A stretch of 64,000 nucleotides of DNA from Neodontobutis hainanensis (GCA_024349245.1 JALDNG010000004.1:6442001-6506000), one strand, 5' to 3'. Shown: positions 1 to 18,500, counted from the first letter of the stretch. The notes: generated by a model not told the origin, from the letters alone. Numbers and translations are program-made.

Positions 1-4790
<4,790 letters not shown>

Positions 4791-5512
4791 GGCTGCTTGC
4801 ATATAAACACACACGGACTCCTAAACAGTGGTTGTGCAGCTGCGGCGCGTGTGATAATGAGACAATCCTTGGAGAGACTCATCTGGACTGTGTTATATCA
4901 TCTCCTTGGAAACCGGCCACAGCTCTAAAATTGGACTGTTTGGGCTCAGTCAGCTGCAGCATGATGTCATCCAATATATTTCCTACAAATAAGACAAAAA
5001 AAGTGCATCTGATGACATGCGAATGTGCAGAGAACAGTGGTTTTCCTTTAAATATGGAGAGTTTTGTGGCACAGACTAATTTAGATCTCTGTCTGCAGCT
5101 AATGTTTGTCTAAACTTGCTCAAATGCACCTGCTTCTTGTTTTCTTAAGTAGTCAGAGGCATATAAAATCTCCCCTTTGAGAAAACCACATTAATTCCTA
5201 ACATACAATATTTACCTGTGCTGTTTCTCTATTGCGAGTGATGTACAACCCATAGGTATTGTTTTGTAATTTATTTGTAATGGGTTACTTTCAGTTTCCA
5301 TACGCTACATAGTTTCCCTACATTTTTTTTCTGTCTAAACTGTTAAATAGGCTATTCTTTTATGCACACTAAGGGTTTTTTGATGCATATTTTAACCACA
5401 ACAAAAATGGTTGATGTGATGTGGAAAAAAAGGTTGTTGTCACATTTTTCTTCAAAGTGACACTAAATCAAATTTTTTTGTTACCTCGGCAACAATGTCT
5501 CAGATTATTTTA

Positions 5513-5612
<100 letters not shown>

Positions 5613-5687
5613 ATATTATCCTGTGGGGAAATATCTAGTCAACAGCCACACAAGGGGGCTTCCAGCATGTTTTGATGTTAGATGGAG

Positions 5688-5818
5688 AAACCGGAGTAAC
5701 TGGAATAAACCCATCCGAGCACAAGAAGAACATACCAAATTACACCCAGAAAGGTCCCGTCCGACCTTAGAGTCAAACCCCTGACTCTTTTGTGAGAGGC
5801 GAGCCGCCTTTCACAGGA
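5688..5818 (-). repeat. degenerate tRNA-SINE-type fragment
   Basis: On the minus strand this stretch has a block near 5697-5750 like the 'gggttttctccgg...ctccgg' body of the SINE copies at 28.1 and 51.0 kb, and a B-box-like block near 5770-5790. It is diverged and truncated, with no tail or target duplication visible. Family membership is inferred from similarity by eye. Confidence 0.45.
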
Positions 5819-6384
5819 TAATAGCAATAATATGTAACTTTCTACTCAAAAATGTGGAGTGGGACACTTATTAAAACAGTCGGACAGTGTTGCTTTAATT
5901 CTTGTTCTTAAGCAACAAAATTGAAACTGCTCTAAAAAAGTCTTGTCCCCTCACATGCTGTTGTGTTTTTCGAATGACTCTCAATGAGCTTCAGACTTCT
6001 GTGTGCTCTCTAGGTGCGCCCCCTGCCGTGACTTGTGTTACTAACTCCACATCTGGACTGACCACTTTTACAGTACATTTACAGTTTTACAGTAGAACCA
6101 TATGCAGATAAAATACTTAACGATTGCGGTACACAGCAGTTAAAAATCTTTTGTGACAGACTTTTATTTCTTTAAATCCACCATTGTCGTCTGATGAGTT
6201 CACTAGAGAGGGTTTGCCATTGTTAAAAGCCAGAATAATGAGGTTTTCATCTTTTTTTTTCTGGTTGAGGGGATGTGAACGTGCATGAATGTGAGCGTGA
6301 CCGTTTCACCCTCGCCCTAAAAGAGCCTCAGATTGGTTGGGTCTGGCCTGTTTCCCCAGCAATAGCTTTATTAAAGACTTCATC

Positions 6385-6442
6385 TGTGTGTGTGTGTGCG
6401 TGTGTGTGTGTGCGTGTGTGTGTGTGCGTGTGTGTGTGTGCG
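6385..6442. repeat. (TG)n microsatellite with periodic CG interruptions
   Basis: A TG tract broken at regular intervals by CG, giving a higher-order unit of about 14 bp (TG repeats ending in CG). Confidence 0.95.
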
Positions 6443-6697
6443 GTTTACTAGCCGGCTGCGGTGGTTCTCGGGGGACAGCCCCTTTCCAGCTGTTGCTTTA
6501 CAAGACTGTAACATCAAACACTCACAGGTTTAACTTCACACAGCTTTCACTTCAACCTACAGCCACCCATAACAAGTTCATCAAGTGAACCTGTCCTATT
6601 TCTCCCAGCAAGCTTTTCTCACACACCTACAGCTCCAGAGTCCGGACTCACTACAACAGGAAGTACCAGTGTGGGTTAGGTTTGATTTATGCAAGAA

Positions 6698-7345
6698 CTG
6701 GACCAGGACTAAAGCGGGGTTAAAGCAGGACTAAACCAATAGAACGTGACTAAACCAGTGCTAAAGCAGGACTAAAGCAGGACTACACCAAGACTAAGAA
6801 AGGACTAAAGCAAAACATTAAGATGGACTAAAACAAAACCAAGACCAGAACTAAACCAGAACTAAAGCACGACTAAAGCAGGACTAAACTAGAACTAAAG
6901 GAGGGCTAAGCTAGGAATAAAGCAGGGCTAAGACAGGACTAAAGCAGGGCTAAGCCAGGACTAAAGCAGGGATAAGACAGGACTAAAGCAGGGCTAAGAC
7001 AGGACTAAAGCAGGGCTAAGACAGGACTAAAGCAGGGCTAAGCCAGGACTAAAGCGGGATAAGCCATGGCTAAGCCCTGCATTAAGCCAAGGACTAAACC
7101 AAAGCCTAAACCCAGCAATCAATCAAAGAATATGCAAGTATTGCAAAAAAAAAAAAACCCCAACCAGAACTAATCCAGGACAAAACTCAAGACTAGGCTA
7201 TATCCAGATTTAAAACTGTACCAAACCAGAGCAAAGACAGGACTTAATCCATTACTAAACAAAAAACTAAGCCAGAACTAAACCATGAAGGATTAAAACA
7301 GGACAAGACCTGGACTCAACCAGGTTTACACCCAAGACTACACCA
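6698..7345. repeat. 11/22-bp minisatellite
   Basis: Tandem array built from 11-mers close to GGACTAAAGCA and GGGCTAAGACA. In the central part (about 6916-7063) the two alternate as a clean 22-bp dimer. Towards both ends the units degenerate into variants such as 'gactaaaccag'. More diverged units may continue to about 7515. No coding sequence is associated. Confidence 0.9.
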
Positions 7346-10300
7346 AAAAATTATAAAATAATTCTAAAAAGGACTAAAGCTGAAGTTTTGAGGCCACAGT
7401 TAAACCCTGACTTAAACTGAGCCAATAAACCAGCATTGTAACATAAATTTAAAGGAGTTAATGCCAAACCAAAACAAAGTACTAAACCAGGAAATCCATC
7501 ACTAAACCTGGACTCAGGATTTAGAAAGTTTGACTCCACATCACTTTGTCTCTTTTCAGACTCTTTTCCTTCTTCTGCCTCATAATTTAAAAGATAGATT
7601 ATATTTCATTCTTCATGGTCTGCAAAAGTTGCTTCACCGCAGCACCCCAGTAGACTTAGTCATAAAACTGAAGTATAACATGTTTGTACTTGACCTGACA
7701 ATAAAACTGCTTCTGCTCCTTAATATTTATTTGTGTTACACCTCTGCTCAAACCCTTTCTAGCTAATGTATAATTTAAGTGAAAAGTGTTAACAACAGTG
7801 AAAGACTCAACAATGAAAAGATACAACATGTCATTTAGTGGCGAGTAGATTTACCCAAAAGAAAATACAGTCATTTAAAACATAGAGGCCATAAAAGTTG
7901 GGTGAATTGGCTTGAACTGTTTCTTTTGGTTCTCGGTGTTAATCCGTCCTCATTAAACTTGTAGGGAACAGTGGCTTTTCTGATTTTGGAAGTTTTGTGC
8001 CAATGGGCTCTAGCACCCTCTGCCTTTCAGTGATGTGAGCCCGCTGGCATTTAAGGCAGCCATTACAGTATGGAACAAACTAGAGCCAACCACATTCGAT
8101 GGAGAAAAACAGGCTCAGATCTAATTCACCTTTAGCTTATTTGTGATTTAAAGTCACCCTGTACATCAGCCATCTAGAACAGACTGTTCCCTGGCATCGT
8201 AAATGTACAATTTATGACCGGGTGTGTGCAGTTGTTGGTGTTTTTTGGTGATATCTGGTGGCTAAAGTGCAGATAACAATTATTTACCTCACCTTTTTAG
8301 AGCACATGAACAGCTATGGTGCCCTGCTGGTCCACACTCTTGTAAAAAAAAAGTTCATAAATGTCCTAAACATTTAGCTTTAAAGAGTGTGTTTAATCAG
8401 GAACAAAGGAGGAATTTTCCAAACTTTAAAATGTTCATATACCCTGAAAATAATGTATGTTTGCCTTGCTTTAAATCCGCTTTCAATTATAACTCTGAAT
8501 TTTGACCTTCTAAGGCAGCTGTAGTTTGTGAAGTGGAAGTAATTAGTTCAGGTGATGGATTATCAAAGACTGAATCAATCAATTAAATATTTTGAATGTC
8601 AAAGAAAAATGGTGCCCTGAAGTCCTTGAAATGTATGTTCATGTAGATTAACATTTTTTCTTGAATTAATGGGTATTTGTACACTTTTTATAGTTTAATA
8701 CAATGCATTGGCTCTCTAAACATAATCAGACCTGCCCCCACTAAAACCCTACCATGTATTTTTATTCAACCGTTTTGTTGCAGTAAGCTTACGCTGTCAA
8801 ACCACTGAGAGAAAAAAAAGTGGCTGCCATTGATGTTAGCAGATGCAGGGGGAAAAGTGAGTCAAAATTACGGAGGGAGAGGTGAGAGGCTCAGGTGGTC
8901 AGAGGCTGCCACCTCATTAGCAGCAATGACATCACAGCCCATTTCTCTCTCAGTTCACTACAACTGCTCGACTCCTCCTGTGTTCTGTCCCAGCGAGCAC
9001 ACTTTAAAGCTACACTGCTACTGACTTTTAACTGGAGAGTCCAGGGAGCTGCTTTTATGTTGTCAATAACTCAAAGAAAGTAAAAAAAGGACTCAGCTCC
9101 GGTTGGAGAAGCCTGATTTTTTTTTATGTTCAGTGTTACTCCCCTTTGTGAATGGACTTCACATACGAGCTGCAGCTGTCTGGATTGAACTGATTTGGTT
9201 TAACAAAGCTTTTATCGGTTTTCCCGGGGGAGTGTAGCTCATGTTAATACATCCACAGACCTTTCAAAGTAGTTTTTTACTGAATAGGAACAAATGTCCC
9301 ACAGGTGACAGTCCGTACTTCCAAAATGGCAGCTAGTCAACTGTAAGATTTTCCTGCCTTGTTATGTATTTGTGTCCAACATTAATTCAGCCAAAAACAA
9401 GGGCCCCATACACATGAGAACAGCGTGCGATGTGAACTGCTTTGACAGTGATTGACTGTGAAGAAAGGCAGATCGTCTTGACGTTTGTCCACTCATATGG
9501 GACTACTCACTAACGCCTGTTATACTTCGCTGAAACAGTGCTGCTAGTTGTCTTTTGAAAGTGTGTTGGCTAAAAACGATCCACTTTTATACTGTATTAA
9601 GTGGTTTAGGTGTTTTAGCTCCAAAATACAACTGTTGGTGCAGCTACTGTTATGAACAACGTCCAGAAGCATTAAGACACAACTTTTTTTTCAAGAAAAG
9701 AGTGCATAATTTCATGTAATGTTTTTTTTAAAAAACTACTTATATTGAAGGAATTAATATAATTGTAATTGTAATACATCATGTGAATGAACAGGACTAG
9801 TGTATCCCTCCGCTGGTGGTGGAAGGACACATTCCCATGTGGTTGTACTGTTATTGTGACACTACTATTACGTTCAATAACTTTAAAGCAGAAAGACTAA
9901 AAAAGTTTAACTCAAACAAAAATTTTAATTGAACACCAGATAAAGGATTAGAACCAGACTCTCCATCCTCAAAGATCATTTTATTGGCCCTTAGTGTGCA
10001 CAAATAGGTCCAATCAAACCGGGGGAGCCACCCTCCTGCAGAGGCGCTCAGATGAATGACGACAGCTTTCAGACGCACTCAGATCAACAAGATAAAAGTC
10101 ACACAGACTTTAATTTCCCTGCATTTGTTTCATTGTTTTACAGTGTTCTGAGGGATGTTGAATCAAACAATAGCTTTTTACTATGTGTTTGAACCCAGTG
10201 CACTGTGAGCGTGTTTGTGAGAAACTCTATCATAAAACGGTATATGAACGGAAAAACTAAGAGAGCGAGCACAGTTTCAGCTGATGTCTTCCAGTTGTGT

Positions 10301-13300
10301 GACCTCTCTTTCCTTCTGCGTCTTTTTTCTGTCTCTCTGCCTCTCGCAGTTTAATAAGGCCAGCTGTAGAGTCTGGCTCTCTGGGGGAACACGGTCGAGT
10401 GTGGCTGGATTGGGGCTGGCTGTGGTGGTGGGGGGCCAGCACTTCCGACTGTTTTCCCCATGCAATACACCATGCAGTCTGGAGCCGCCGCCAAACTCTC
10501 CCCTACGTCTTTTCTTTCCCTTCATCCTCATTTCCTTCCTTTCCATTCTTCTTTCCCTCCTCTGTCTCTTGACCACAACCGTTTTAGTCTGCATCTCATT
10601 TTCCCTCCTGCTTTCCACCACGACGTCTTTTCCTCCTTCTCCTTTAGTCCTTCTTTACCTCTCTCCCACTGTGCAAATCCCTTTTGGTTTTGACCCCTCT
10701 TGTTGTGTGATCAGGGGCCAGTCCAGACGTAAAGATGTCCTGATACCCCTTTCCCTAGAACGTTTTGAATACTTGCCAATCCTGAATACAGATATCTAAT
10801 ATCTACAAAGATTTCAGTGTAGAGTTTTTGTGACTTTAACTGATCACCTTTTGCAATTTGCTTTATTTGTGCTATGTGTCTAAACAGAGCTGTATGGAGA
10901 AAGTGGGAAATAGAGCTCACACAGAAGTGAGTAATCTGGCATCATCCGAGAAGGTTAAGTGAGTAGGAAGAGCCTCAGATACTGGCGACTGGCCACTACT
11001 AGTATCGGTTTCTGGACATCCCTACCAGATACTCTCCCCTGCTCCTATTTCTTAAAGAGTCATAACAGTGGTCCAAGGACGATGATAAATGGCTCGGCTC
11101 CTATGCTGTATCAGGCCCAGACCCGCTTCCGAGTTTTGACAGTTTCCTGACCCACGCCAGAGCGGTTCAGCCCGGGCTGGGGGCTGTGTGCGATTCAGCT
11201 TGGCCTGGTGAAGCTGGTGGGTGTTTTTCCTCAGACTAATGAATAATACGTCTGAGAGAAGAGTATCGAGCAGCAGCGAGCAGAGGCGGAGGAGGAACGA
11301 GGGGGTGGAGTGGAGGGGTAATGACTATCAGATGGTGTTGTACTACTGTGCTCCTGCCACCACCGCTGCTGCTGTGTTTCTTTAAAGGGGAACGCCACTC
11401 AATTTGAAAAAGCACATACTGTATCTAATTATTATTCTGTAGCTCTGCACTCACCGTAATCATGTACAAAAGATATAACTGGCTTCTTTAGACAACTTTC
11501 TCACAATCCTATTTTGGATTCAAGCACATTTAGCCTATACTCAGTCTTTCCAAGTGAGTTAATACTCATCGTTCATTGCAATTTTGAATGACTGATACAA
11601 GTCTTTGTAAAAATTCAGCATCTATTTCAAAAAGGCACATTAAAGGTAATCAATCTTTGTCAAAAACTTAACTTAATTTATTAACTCTTTTGTTATCTTA
11701 ATCCGATTGTTTTAATATCACTTTGAAAGTATACAAATGAAGAATTGCACACTGTTTTTCTGGGCGCTGGTAATATTCTATTATTATTCAACCGTTAGCC
11801 AAAAGGAAATCCGTTAAAGCTTTGTCTCTCTCTAAGTCTTTCTACGGCAGACATTTCACTTTGCCTCTGTCGTCAGAAGAAAGTACAGGTGTTACTAATA
11901 ACATTAATTATGGCTGAGCTCTATTTAAGTCTCGTAGTGAGTCTTTACAGTGTGACAGCAAGCCCACCCAAAGCCTGCCTTTAAGATGCCCTACATTAGC
12001 ACGGGTCCATGTGAAAAAGAAGAAGAGACAAGCCATGCAGGGATTCTGGGTGAAGGTTTATTAACAAACATCAGTGAGTAAAAGTCAAATGGTGGCTTAT
12101 TCTTGAGGAACATTAGGCAACTGTCATTTAGTTGTAGACGGTTGTAGCTGAGGAATAATAGAGACTACCATTTATTAACTCTATTTTACAGATATATTTA
12201 ATAACACAGAACCTTCTAAGCACAATCCAATTTAGATTCAAATTTAATATATTAAATATCTCAAATACAACATCTGTCTCTGTGCTCAACATTTTACATA
12301 GTTTTATGTAAATGTCTAATTCTAGCTCCTTTTCTCTGTTCAGCATTCCTCTGGCATCGCAGCCACATGTGTGATTGAGAAAAAACATTACACAAAAGTC
12401 TGTATTATACCCAGCAAAATGTTTTTCAGCCTAGGGGCAGTAATTCAGAGAGTAATGGATACTGAGCGGCCACATGCTCCAAGGAGATGCAAATCAGAAA
12501 AAGATCATGCAAACGCATGTAATGATGGACCACAGTCAAAGAAACTGCCTTCAAATATAAAACCCGGCTGTTTATAAGGAAAGTCAAAGTACAGGATCTT
12601 TCATTTTTATTATGTATTATTGTTCATGTTTCACATTTTTATTTCAGATTGTATCATTTAAAAAGCTCGTAAAACATCAGAGCTACACAAGTGTTTGACT
12701 CAGTGAAGCTCAAGAAAGTGTTTAAAGCAAGATGTGGCACAATGGAAAATGCACAACATAACAATTTAGGACATTTTTGATTATTTCCATTTGTGAGTCA
12801 GTGTAAGTTTTCTGATTGAAGGATCGAGATGCTAAGACAGAAGTTTGAGCAGTGGAGTGAGTGGGCGAGAGATGGATTAGTGCTGATTGTAACATAGTGC
12901 AGGTTTGACAGATTTTTCATTGTGCTATTAGTTTTCAGCAGCAGCTCAGTGTTGCCAATCTACACAAAGGAGGCATACCGGCATTGCCGCTGGGCTTTGG
13001 GTTTTCAGTGATGTACTACCGAGGATTACAGACTTCATAGTTGGGGATTACAGAAGTTGTCAACCTTTAACCACTGCACACTTGAAACTGGAAACAGGAA
13101 ACTACAAGGTCAGTCAGTTCCTTGGAAAGTAAATTGCACATACATACTAATCAAATCCCCAAAGTGTAAAAAGAAAAACATTTGAATTGAGGTCTGTACA
13201 GTGCCTCTGGTAAATCCAAAGGAAAGCTGACATTTCCAAGATGCTAGGACACTTTTATAGTCTCGACTCTGAGGTATTGTAGTAACTGTGTCCATGAATG

Positions 13301-13988
13301 ACTGGTGTAATAGATAGACGGCTCAGTTCGGTCTGTCATTAGTGAACTCCCTCCCTTGTCTTCATTTCCTCCTCTGTCCTTTCCTTACTGTCTTTTCCCA
13401 TTGCTCCCGTGTTAGAGATGAAGATGAATTGTTGAGAGGAGTATACGTGAGTAAAATCGCAGCTTCCCTCCTACAAACCCCCCTCCTCCTCATCACTAAA
13501 CACCCCAAACGTCTCAATCCTTGGAGAGTTTACTACTTCCACTGTCACAGCTTTTACAGATGAAAGCCTCTGTCCGTGGCTAAATAAACCTTTTTTTCCA
13601 GCTTGAGGTGTCAGGCCTATTCACAAACTAAGACACTAAGACACCTGCCACTCAAGCCTCTCTGCTTCTGCTGTCAAAAAAAAAAGAGATGAACTAAACA
13701 TTTGTTTCTCCAAATTAGAGCACAGGTCTTACTTCTTGCTGGTAGCTTGTGCCAGTAATGTTTAAAAAAGAGCTGTAACTCTAAATACTGGAAGACCAAA
13801 GGGAAGACTTTTTGTGTTTTTATTTTTTTGACATAACCTCCAGACCAGTATTTTTTGAATGCTCACTGAGATGTATTACTTTCATTTTACATTTTGTCTA
13901 TGTCTCTCAGTCATCCAGGTCAATCATAAAAAAGGTTGAGACAAAAGCATCTGGATAGTTTTGAAGGTAGAACCTTTAAAACTCAACA
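7346..13988. other. gene-free intergenic DNA with a polypyrimidine tract
   Basis: No gene was recognised. The region around 10500-10690 is strongly C/T-rich (runs of ttcc, tctt and ccct) and generates spurious Ser/Leu/Phe-rich frames on + and Arg/Glu-rich frames on -. The remainder is AT-rich unique sequence. Confidence 0.5.
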
Positions 13989-14197
13989 GCCAGCCATCCA
14001 TCTTCTTCTGCCGGGCCGTGGGGGCAGCAGTCTAAGCAGAGACACCTGGACTCCCACCTCCCCAGACAATTCCTCCAGCTGCTCCGGGGGAATACCAAGG
14101 CTTTCCCAGGACAGCCGAGAGCCATAGTCCCTCCAGTGTGTCCTCCAGTGGGACATGCCCCAAAAATCTCTCCAGGAAGGCGTCCAGGAAGCTCACT
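13989..14197 (-). mobile_element. Rex3 (RTE-clade LINE) 3' fragment
   Basis: Read on the minus strand, this is the C-terminal reverse transcriptase region and 3' end of a Rex3-like element. It is the same sequence as the 3' third of the better copy at 49.9-50.8 kb: a gcctgtccc-type block, the 'tggactcc..gtctctgcttagactgc' block, then a short GGATGG tail at 13989-13996. It is 5'-truncated to about 200 bp and not coding. It lies about 0.9 kb upstream of the scx promoter in the opposite orientation. Confidence 0.85.
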
Positions 14198-15096
14198 AAC
14201 TTTTTTTTGGTTTAATTGTGTACTTTAGTGTCTAACGCTTTTATGTGCGTTACCATGATCACAGTCACAACCCCTTACTCCTTGTGGTTGTGGGTTATGT
14301 ATTTATTCATGTTTGTATGTGGCCTCTGTGCAGGTGGAGCTGTAGGCGGTTCTTGTTGTCAGGGCCCGATGCTCCACACCTACTTAAGACCCTGCCTACA
14401 GCCACTGCTCTCTCTCTCATCTCAGGCTGTTGTCGGTGCCAGCACAACTTTGCCTTTTGTTTGTTTCTTGGTTTTGGTTTGCATCATACAACACTACACA
14501 CATCATAAACACACAATCACACATTTGTCTGGCGTCCATGTTTGTCATGGTCTCGAGCCGGGTTATGGCATCCCTGCAATTACTTATTGGAGTACCTACA
14601 CAGTAGAAAGGGTATTAAAAGGTGGAGTAATATTTAGTGGCCATTAGTTTGACATGATTCAAGTCCTGTCAATTGAGTTCTCTGAATATCATCAATTGGG
14701 CAAAAAATGAATTTCCTATCAAAAAGATAGGAAAAGAAATCAAAATGCTGCGTCTCATATTAACTGCTGTTTTAGTTGGATTAGTCCATTGAGATGAATG
14801 ACGAATGTCTCCTGTAAGGTAATGACATATTACAGGATTTACAGCATTTTTGTTTATCTGTTTCAGATGGCTTCTTGTCCTCAAAAGTCATCAATCCCAC
14901 CCACTAAATGAGAGTGATGCAAGTTCAGTTCTTTGGGTGGATTCCTCTTGAAAACACAGCTGAGGGCGGCCAAAACAAACTCCCGCTGATGTTGCGCCTC
15001 TTGCCTCCGGTGTCTCTGGCCTGCTTCTAGACAGCAGCCGAGGGACCCGGGCTGCCCAGAAGGAGGAGCGGAGCGGGCTGCCGGTCCTCCCACTGG
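14198..15096. other. upstream region of scx
   Basis: Non-coding sequence between the Rex3 fragment and the scx TATA-like box. The last 200 bp become GC-rich (about 14990-15090), as expected for a vertebrate proximal promoter. No specific enhancer can be assigned by eye. Confidence 0.4.
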
Positions 15097-15103
15097 TTAT
15101 AAG
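15097..15103 (+). promoter_or_regulatory. scx: candidate TATA box of scx
   Basis: TTATAAG lies about 490 bp upstream of the scx start codon, after a GC-rich stretch. A start site near 15125-15135 would follow from the usual 25-30 bp spacing. Two E-box motifs, CACGTG at 15139-15144 and CAGCTG at 15175-15180, lie just downstream. They would be in the 5' leader if this TATA is used. The start site itself is inferred. Confidence 0.5.
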
Positions 15104-15468
15104 ACCACAGGCAGACGGAAACACTCAGACAGCAGGCACACGTGGAGCAGAGGCAGATACAGGGAGAGGGACTGCAGCTGGTGACTGAGGACTGGGAGAA
15201 GTTTCTTTACTCAAACACAAACAAGAGACGGAGAAAGAGCAGGAGAAAAGAGGACAGATCTGTCATTTGAGTGGACTATATTGTGTAATTTTAAAATCCT
15301 AGTATCTTTCAAAGGATTAAAGGACAGACTGATGATTGTGATGTGAAGTGTTTGTTCAAGAAAGACCTGGTTCTTGTAAAAACTGATTCAGCCATTCAGT
15401 CATCCAGTCTCTGTCAGGACTGCCAGCTTAGCATCCCAAGATTTTTTTATTTAATTGGTTAAAGTTGG

Positions 15469-15597
15469 ATGCAAATTGACTTTTTGAAATTTGTCAAACA
15501 TTTCGAACCGTCGGCAGTCGAACAGTTATCCCCAGCTGAGCCTTTCTCGTGGACATCTCATAGGGATCCATCAGAAGTCATTTGGTGGAGAAGATGA
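15469..15597 (+). promoter_or_regulatory. upstream ORF overlapping the scx start codon
   Basis: A 42-codon frame opens with ATG at 15469-15471 and ends with TGA at 15595-15597. The stop overlaps the scx ATG at 15594-15596 as ATGA. The uORF start has a weak context (T at -3), whereas the scx start has A at -3, so leaky scanning is plausible. A second, four-codon uORF sits at 15332-15346. Whether they are translated is unknown, and this assumes an unspliced 5' leader. Confidence 0.55.
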
Positions 15598-18500
15598 CAT
15601 TTGCCATGCTCCGAACAGCGCCTCCTGCAGGCCGCTTCTTGTATGGGGACATCGCTCTCCTGTCTGAAGATGATGAGGAGAACGGGAGCGAGGGCTCGGG
15701 GTCGGAGGACCACAACTCGGCCGGTTACCGCCTGTCGTCCTCCTCTCCCTCAGCCTTTCACATCAAGGTGAACAGGAAGAGGAAGCTGTGCGCAGCAGGA
15801 GGAGGTGGCATTGTGGGGATACTCGGCCCCCCGGGGTCCTCTCCCACGAACAATGGAGAGGTCCGTCAGAGGACAGCAGCCAATGCTCGGGAGAGGGACC
15901 GCACCAATTCTGTCAACACAGCATTTACAGCTCTGCGCACACTGATCCCCACTGAGCCCGCAGACAGGTACAGAGACATGACTGTTATGAATAACAAGAT
16001 GCTAAAGGTAATTATGGAAGTGCTGATGTTGGGCAAGAGTATGTGATTATTTTTTGAAACACAGTGAACAAAACATTATCCATCATATGCACCATGACTT
16101 GGTGACAGGTCTTTGATCTAACTGCATTTGTATTTTATTGGATATTGCATTAACATCACTGTCCTTTTGACTAATGTCTTTAAGTTCTGTATTACATGCA
16201 TTACATGCATTAACCTCTTGCATGAACTAATGGCTTTTTTATAATTAGGAAACTGTCAAAGATTGAGACGCTCCGCCTGGCCAGCAGCTACATCAGTCAC
16301 CTGGGAAACGTCCTGCTCCTGGGCGAGGGTCTGCACGATGGTCAGCCCTGCCACGCCCCCTCACCGCCGTTTTTCCACGTCAACTCCTCTCCAAACCGAG
16401 GATCCGACCAGTCCGCTCAGCCTAAACATATCTGTACCTTCTGCCTTAGCAACCAACGCAAAATGGTAAGAATAAACAACTTGATTAAACAGGAGAGAGA
16501 AACAACTAAACCAATTCAAAGGAAAAAGAAACAGCTGATCAGGGGTGCAGATGTTATTTTTCTTTATCTAAGGAGGTAGTGTTTTAATTGCTTGAAACAC
16601 CACAGGTAGGGCACATGAGTTTTGACAGGTGCTCTTTTTTTGAAAGTGGTGGTATTTCGGGTCATTTTAGTGTTTAAAGCTGACCTGAGATCAGTGACTG
16701 GGGCTATAAACCTGATTGGCCCTGAGGGATGTTAAACGCAAAACCTTTTAAAGTCCTCCTTTTAGGTGAAGGGGTGCGTATAATGGCACTGTTGGGAGGT
16801 AGATTTATTCAAACAGGTGGCTCGAAAGTTCAAGATGGTTCCTGAAGCTCGTTGGACACTGCGGCCATTGCAAGGGATGTTTTTGTTCTGAAGGGGCAAA
16901 CAGAATGCAGCCTTTTATACTGAACACAGACAAAATGTGCACAGCTCTTGTTTTAAAACTGCTTGACCTTAACTGAGATGTTTTTCCCTGTACTTTATTT
17001 TAAATCTGCATTTTACAAGAGAATTTATACAGCAAGAAAGAGAGAGAGATTTATGAGCGGGAGCCTTTGACAACCATCCAAAACCATGTGTATAATTTCA
17101 AGAATGTATTGACGTCAGTCTGAATCTGAGAAGGTTTTAATCATAACTTTTCAAGAAATGACCTGAGATAGAAAGATTATTTCTGGCAATGACTTTGTTC
17201 CACTTAAAATAGACGATGCACAACAAGGTCAATATTTTTGGGGCTTTTTTTTTTGCCTTTATTGATAGTAGACAGTAGGTCAGCCGGAAACAGGGTAAAA
17301 GAGAACAGTCCTTCCAAATGACCCGTTCGAGGTTTGAACCGGGTCTCTCGTGTATTTGCGTGGTTTTGTGTATTTGAAAGTGAACATGTACCTTTAGAAA
17401 CAAGTTGTATCAGTGATCCAGCGGAAAATCTATATAACATTTTTGATATGTGCAAATGTAATTTAGAACTATTAATTCAATCATCTATAATCGATTATCC
17501 TCAGGGATGACACATTAAAACATTCATTCAATATGGACAATTCGATGGTAGCATGTGGAGGACATGCAGCAGAAATTTACTTTTATGGTTATGTTAGAGC
17601 AGAAATTATTCATGGTTATAGTTAGAGGAAGATAGCAGCTCATTGTGTTTGTTATATTTATCCACTTTATTCTTTTCTAAAATGTCACTAGATAACCAGT
17701 GACAAATCAAAGCTAACTCTGGTGTTGGAGGGTCTCTCTTTTTTAAATTTTTATTTTTTACATATTTTCAATTGTAGTAATGACTTATTACAAAAATATA
17801 AACTGCTTGAGCAAACTATTTACCAAATCTGTCTAAAATATGTTTTTTTCACTTGCTTTGGGGCTGGTTTCTAGTCATAAGGATAGCACTACAGTTGTTT
17901 ATCATTGCACAGTATTGGTCTACACTACACCTTAATAGAGATGCAGAACTGGGGCCTGATCTAGTGTGAGTTCAGCTTTAAATGTTGAGCTCAGGAAACG
18001 GCCATAATCAGCACCACACTGAGCATAAGAAAGTCATCAGCCTGATGAAAAATCACAGGAAATCAAGAATGTATTTCTACCTACCAACCAAACTCAAATT
18101 TATAGGACTCCTGCGCCGACTTCAGCAAACACCCCAGAAGATGATAGAGAGGTGACGTCTCTCAACTTTCCCCCTCTCACCCAGCCGCTGCCCATTTAGC
18201 AGGATTTATGGGTAAGGAGCTGACATCTGGCAGACTCCCCCGTTACCCCAGCAGTGTGTGAAAGCTAATACCCTCCTCAGTGTCTAAACTCAGAGACCCT
18301 ATAGCTGGGGGATAACCTATGTCTCGGCAGTGTGCGCCCCCCTCTCAGCCTCTGTGAGCGAAAGCCTAGACGTCCTCTGTGTCCACAGCCAGACACCTTG
18401 AGCTCAAAGACAACTTGCCTCTAACCTGTCTCCTTCCTTGTCTCCTTTTCTTTGCCTGTACCTGGCTCTGTCACACTCTCCCTCCTCTCCCGCTCCTCCC

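Noticed and set aside
10284..10799. 171-codon + frame and an overlapping 114-codon - frame
   Set aside because: Both come from a C/T-rich tract (about 10500-10690) that gives Ser/Leu/Phe on one strand and Arg/Glu on the other. No domain, no splice support.
15968..16046. Read-through extension of scx exon 1 giving a shorter protein
   Set aside because: Splicing at 15967 to 16249 restores the second half of the bHLH exactly. The read-through frame breaks the conserved helix and soon stops.
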